From Nitrospinota bacterium (GTDB lineage: Bacteria > UBA8248), in assembly GCA_003506735.1 (NCBI GenBank), contig DNYS01000267.1:18749-25879 (forward strand): 7,131 bases of DNA, written 5' to 3'. A model generated the notes under the pieces. It was not told the origin of the DNA. It did not search any database and saw nothing but the letters and a program-made list of their open reading frames with translations. A program made the position numbers and the translations under genes. Shown here piece after piece: positions 6,635 through 7,131 of the stretch (position 1 is the first letter of the stretch; every line of letters starts with the position of its first letter).

Positions 6635-6648
6635 GGGGAAGCCCCTTT
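6635..6648 (+). terminator. Weak candidate terminator after fliA
   Basis: GGGG (6635-6638), AAG loop and CCCC (6642-6645) form a 4-bp GC stem followed by TTTCTCT. The stem is short and the T-tract broken, so this is only a weak candidate for ending the flagellar operon message. It is the best one I see after fliA. Confidence 0.22.
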
Positions 6649-6684
6649 CTCTCCTGCATTCAACATCGCGATAAACATACGTCC

Positions 6685-6702
6685 GTCGGGTGAAAACCCG
6701 GC
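6685..6702 (+). other. GAAA-tetraloop hairpin upstream of the lipoprotein gene
   Basis: CGGGT (6687-6691) and ACCCG (6696-6700) enclose a GAAA loop. One G-T wobble and one G-C pair extend the stem to 7 bp. GNRA loops are stable and often seen in structured RNAs. The following GGCAACCGG and the TGCGCGGT repeat at 6712-6719 and 6722-6729 may belong to the same structure. It would lie in the 5' leader of the lipoprotein gene if transcription starts upstream, which is not shown. Confidence 0.45.
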
Positions 6703-6818
6703 AACCGGAAATGCGCGGTGGTGCGCGGTTACGTAAAAAAAGTGGGGATATTCCATCCGGATACATTCATGTAGTATTCTAACTGATTAAGAAACAGACC
6801 TTCCCGCGCATCCCCTCC

Positions 6819-6825
6819 GGGAGGA
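6819..6825 (+). promoter_or_regulatory. Ribosome binding site of the lipoprotein gene, next to a complementary sequence
   Basis: GGGAGGA lies 5 nt before ATG 6831 and fixes that start over the in-frame ATG three codons later. CCTC at 6814-6817 can pair with GAGG at 6821-6824, so a small 4-bp hairpin could partly mask the site; this is weak. Confidence 0.65.
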
Positions 6826-6830
6826 CCGTC

Positions 6831-7131
6831 ATGCGGAAGATGAACGCCTCCAACCGAAAATCCCTCGGAGTCATTCTTGCACTGTTTTTCGCCCTCTTCC
6901 TTGCTGGCGGTTGCGGGGGCGCAAACTATGAGTCTCTTCCGTCCTTTCCACCTTTATCAAGAGCCGCCATGCTTGGAGACCTGATAAAGGTCCGTGCGCT
7001 CATTTGGACCGGAGCGGACCTGAACGAGAAAGATAATGATGGCGATACCGCTCTGATGGCGGCGACTCGATCCGGTCACATCGAAATCGTCAAAGCCCTC
7101 TTTAAAGCTGACGTGCCCCCCTCACATCGGT
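6831..7131 (+). CDS. Ankyrin-repeat lipoprotein, N-terminal part (3' truncated)
   Basis: The frame is open from ATG 6831 to the window end, giving 100 residues of an unfinished protein. The N-terminus is a lipoprotein signal peptide: basic RKMNASNRKS, hydrophobic LGVILALFFALFLAGG, and the lipobox LAGGC with the lipidated Cys at 28. Alanine at -3 is less usual than Leu but is allowed. Gly at +2 would suit outer-membrane sorting if proteobacterial Lol rules apply. After a Pro/Ser-rich spacer come ankyrin repeats: a first, degenerate one (about 42-65, RAAMLGDLIKVRALIWTGAD) and a clear second (about 68-95, DGDTALMAATRSGHIEIVKA). The second ends KADVPPSHR where KAGADVN would be expected. Ankyrin repeats bind proteins; the partner is unknown. 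The gene sits 298 bp from fliA and need not be flagellar. Confidence 0.85.
   Translation, partial: MRKMNASNRKSLGVILALFFALFLAGGCGGANYESLPSFPPLSRAAMLGDLIKVRALIWTGADLNEKDNDGDTALMAATRSGHIEIVKALFKADVPPSHR

Larger units (their letters stand above)
6533..6830. other. Gene-free gap between fliA and the lipoprotein gene
   Basis: About 298 bp with no convincing gene on either strand. The left half is pyrimidine-rich and carries short direct repeats (three decamers from 6574, and AACCGGCCC twice). The right half has a GAAA-capped hairpin, a repeated TGCGCGGT, and AT-richer DNA before the lipoprotein gene. No good sigma-70, sigma-54 or sigma-28 promoter stands out. TAGTAT (6772-6777) is a 4-of-6 match to a -10 box, but no matching -35 sits 17 nt upstream. 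Confidence 0.7.

Noticed and set aside
6667..6674. CGCGATAA as a sigma-28 -10 element
   Set aside because: Only 6 of 8 match GCCGATAA and there is no TAAA at the proper distance upstream.
6719..6735. TGGTGCG as a sigma-54 -24 element
   Set aside because: No GC dinucleotide or TTGC element lies at the required -12 spacing.
6660..6745. c-di-GMP class I riboswitch
   Set aside because: The conserved segments before and after the GNRA hairpin (ACAGGGCAAACC and GACGCAAAGC types) are not present.
6551..6766. 71-codon minus-strand ORF in the gap after fliA
   Set aside because: No ribosome site, Arg/Gly-rich random-looking translation, and it runs through the repeats and hairpin.

Overview
This window is the distal part of a large flagellar operon, read entirely on the + strand, followed by the start of an unrelated gene. 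From left to right it holds the 3' end of fliR, then flhB, flhA, flhF, flhG, an unrecognised 70-residue membrane protein, and fliA. After a gene-free gap of about 300 bp comes the 5' part of an ankyrin-repeat lipoprotein gene cut by the window edge. The order fliR-flhB-flhA-flhF-flhG-fliA is common in Gram-negative bacteria with polar or few flagella, including many lineages formerly grouped as Deltaproteobacteria and relatives. GC content is moderate to high and uneven, roughly 45-50% in part of flhA and well over 60% in fliA. The lipoprotein signal peptide fits a diderm cell. I cannot place the organism more finely from this sequence.

Flagellar block (2-6532): FliR, FlhB and FlhA are membrane parts of the flagellar type III export gate. 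FlhF (SRP-type GTPase) and FlhG (MinD/ParA-type ATPase) set flagellar position and number. FliA (sigma-28) transcribes late flagellar genes. The genes are tightly packed: fliR and flhB are 9 nt apart, flhB and flhA 21 nt, and flhA/flhF and flhF/flhG each overlap by 4 nt (ATGA and TTGA). The only larger gap, 69 nt after flhG, holds a stem-loop. Two genes in a row, flhG and the small membrane gene, appear to start with TTG.

The main oddities are in the proteins. FlhB has NPAH where the family autocleavage motif is NPTH. FlhF has DSPGM where SRP GTPases have DTAGR. FlhG lacks the N-terminal DQAxxLR motif that activates FlhF in studied systems. The last two may be linked and suggest an altered FlhF/FlhG GTPase cycle. 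I see no CRISPR array, transposon, toxin-antitoxin pair, RNA gene or clear new multi-gene system.

Downstream (6533-7131): the gap after fliA contains short direct repeats and a strong GAAA-capped hairpin, with no convincing terminator or promoter. It leads into a gene for a secreted lipoprotein with at least two ankyrin repeats.
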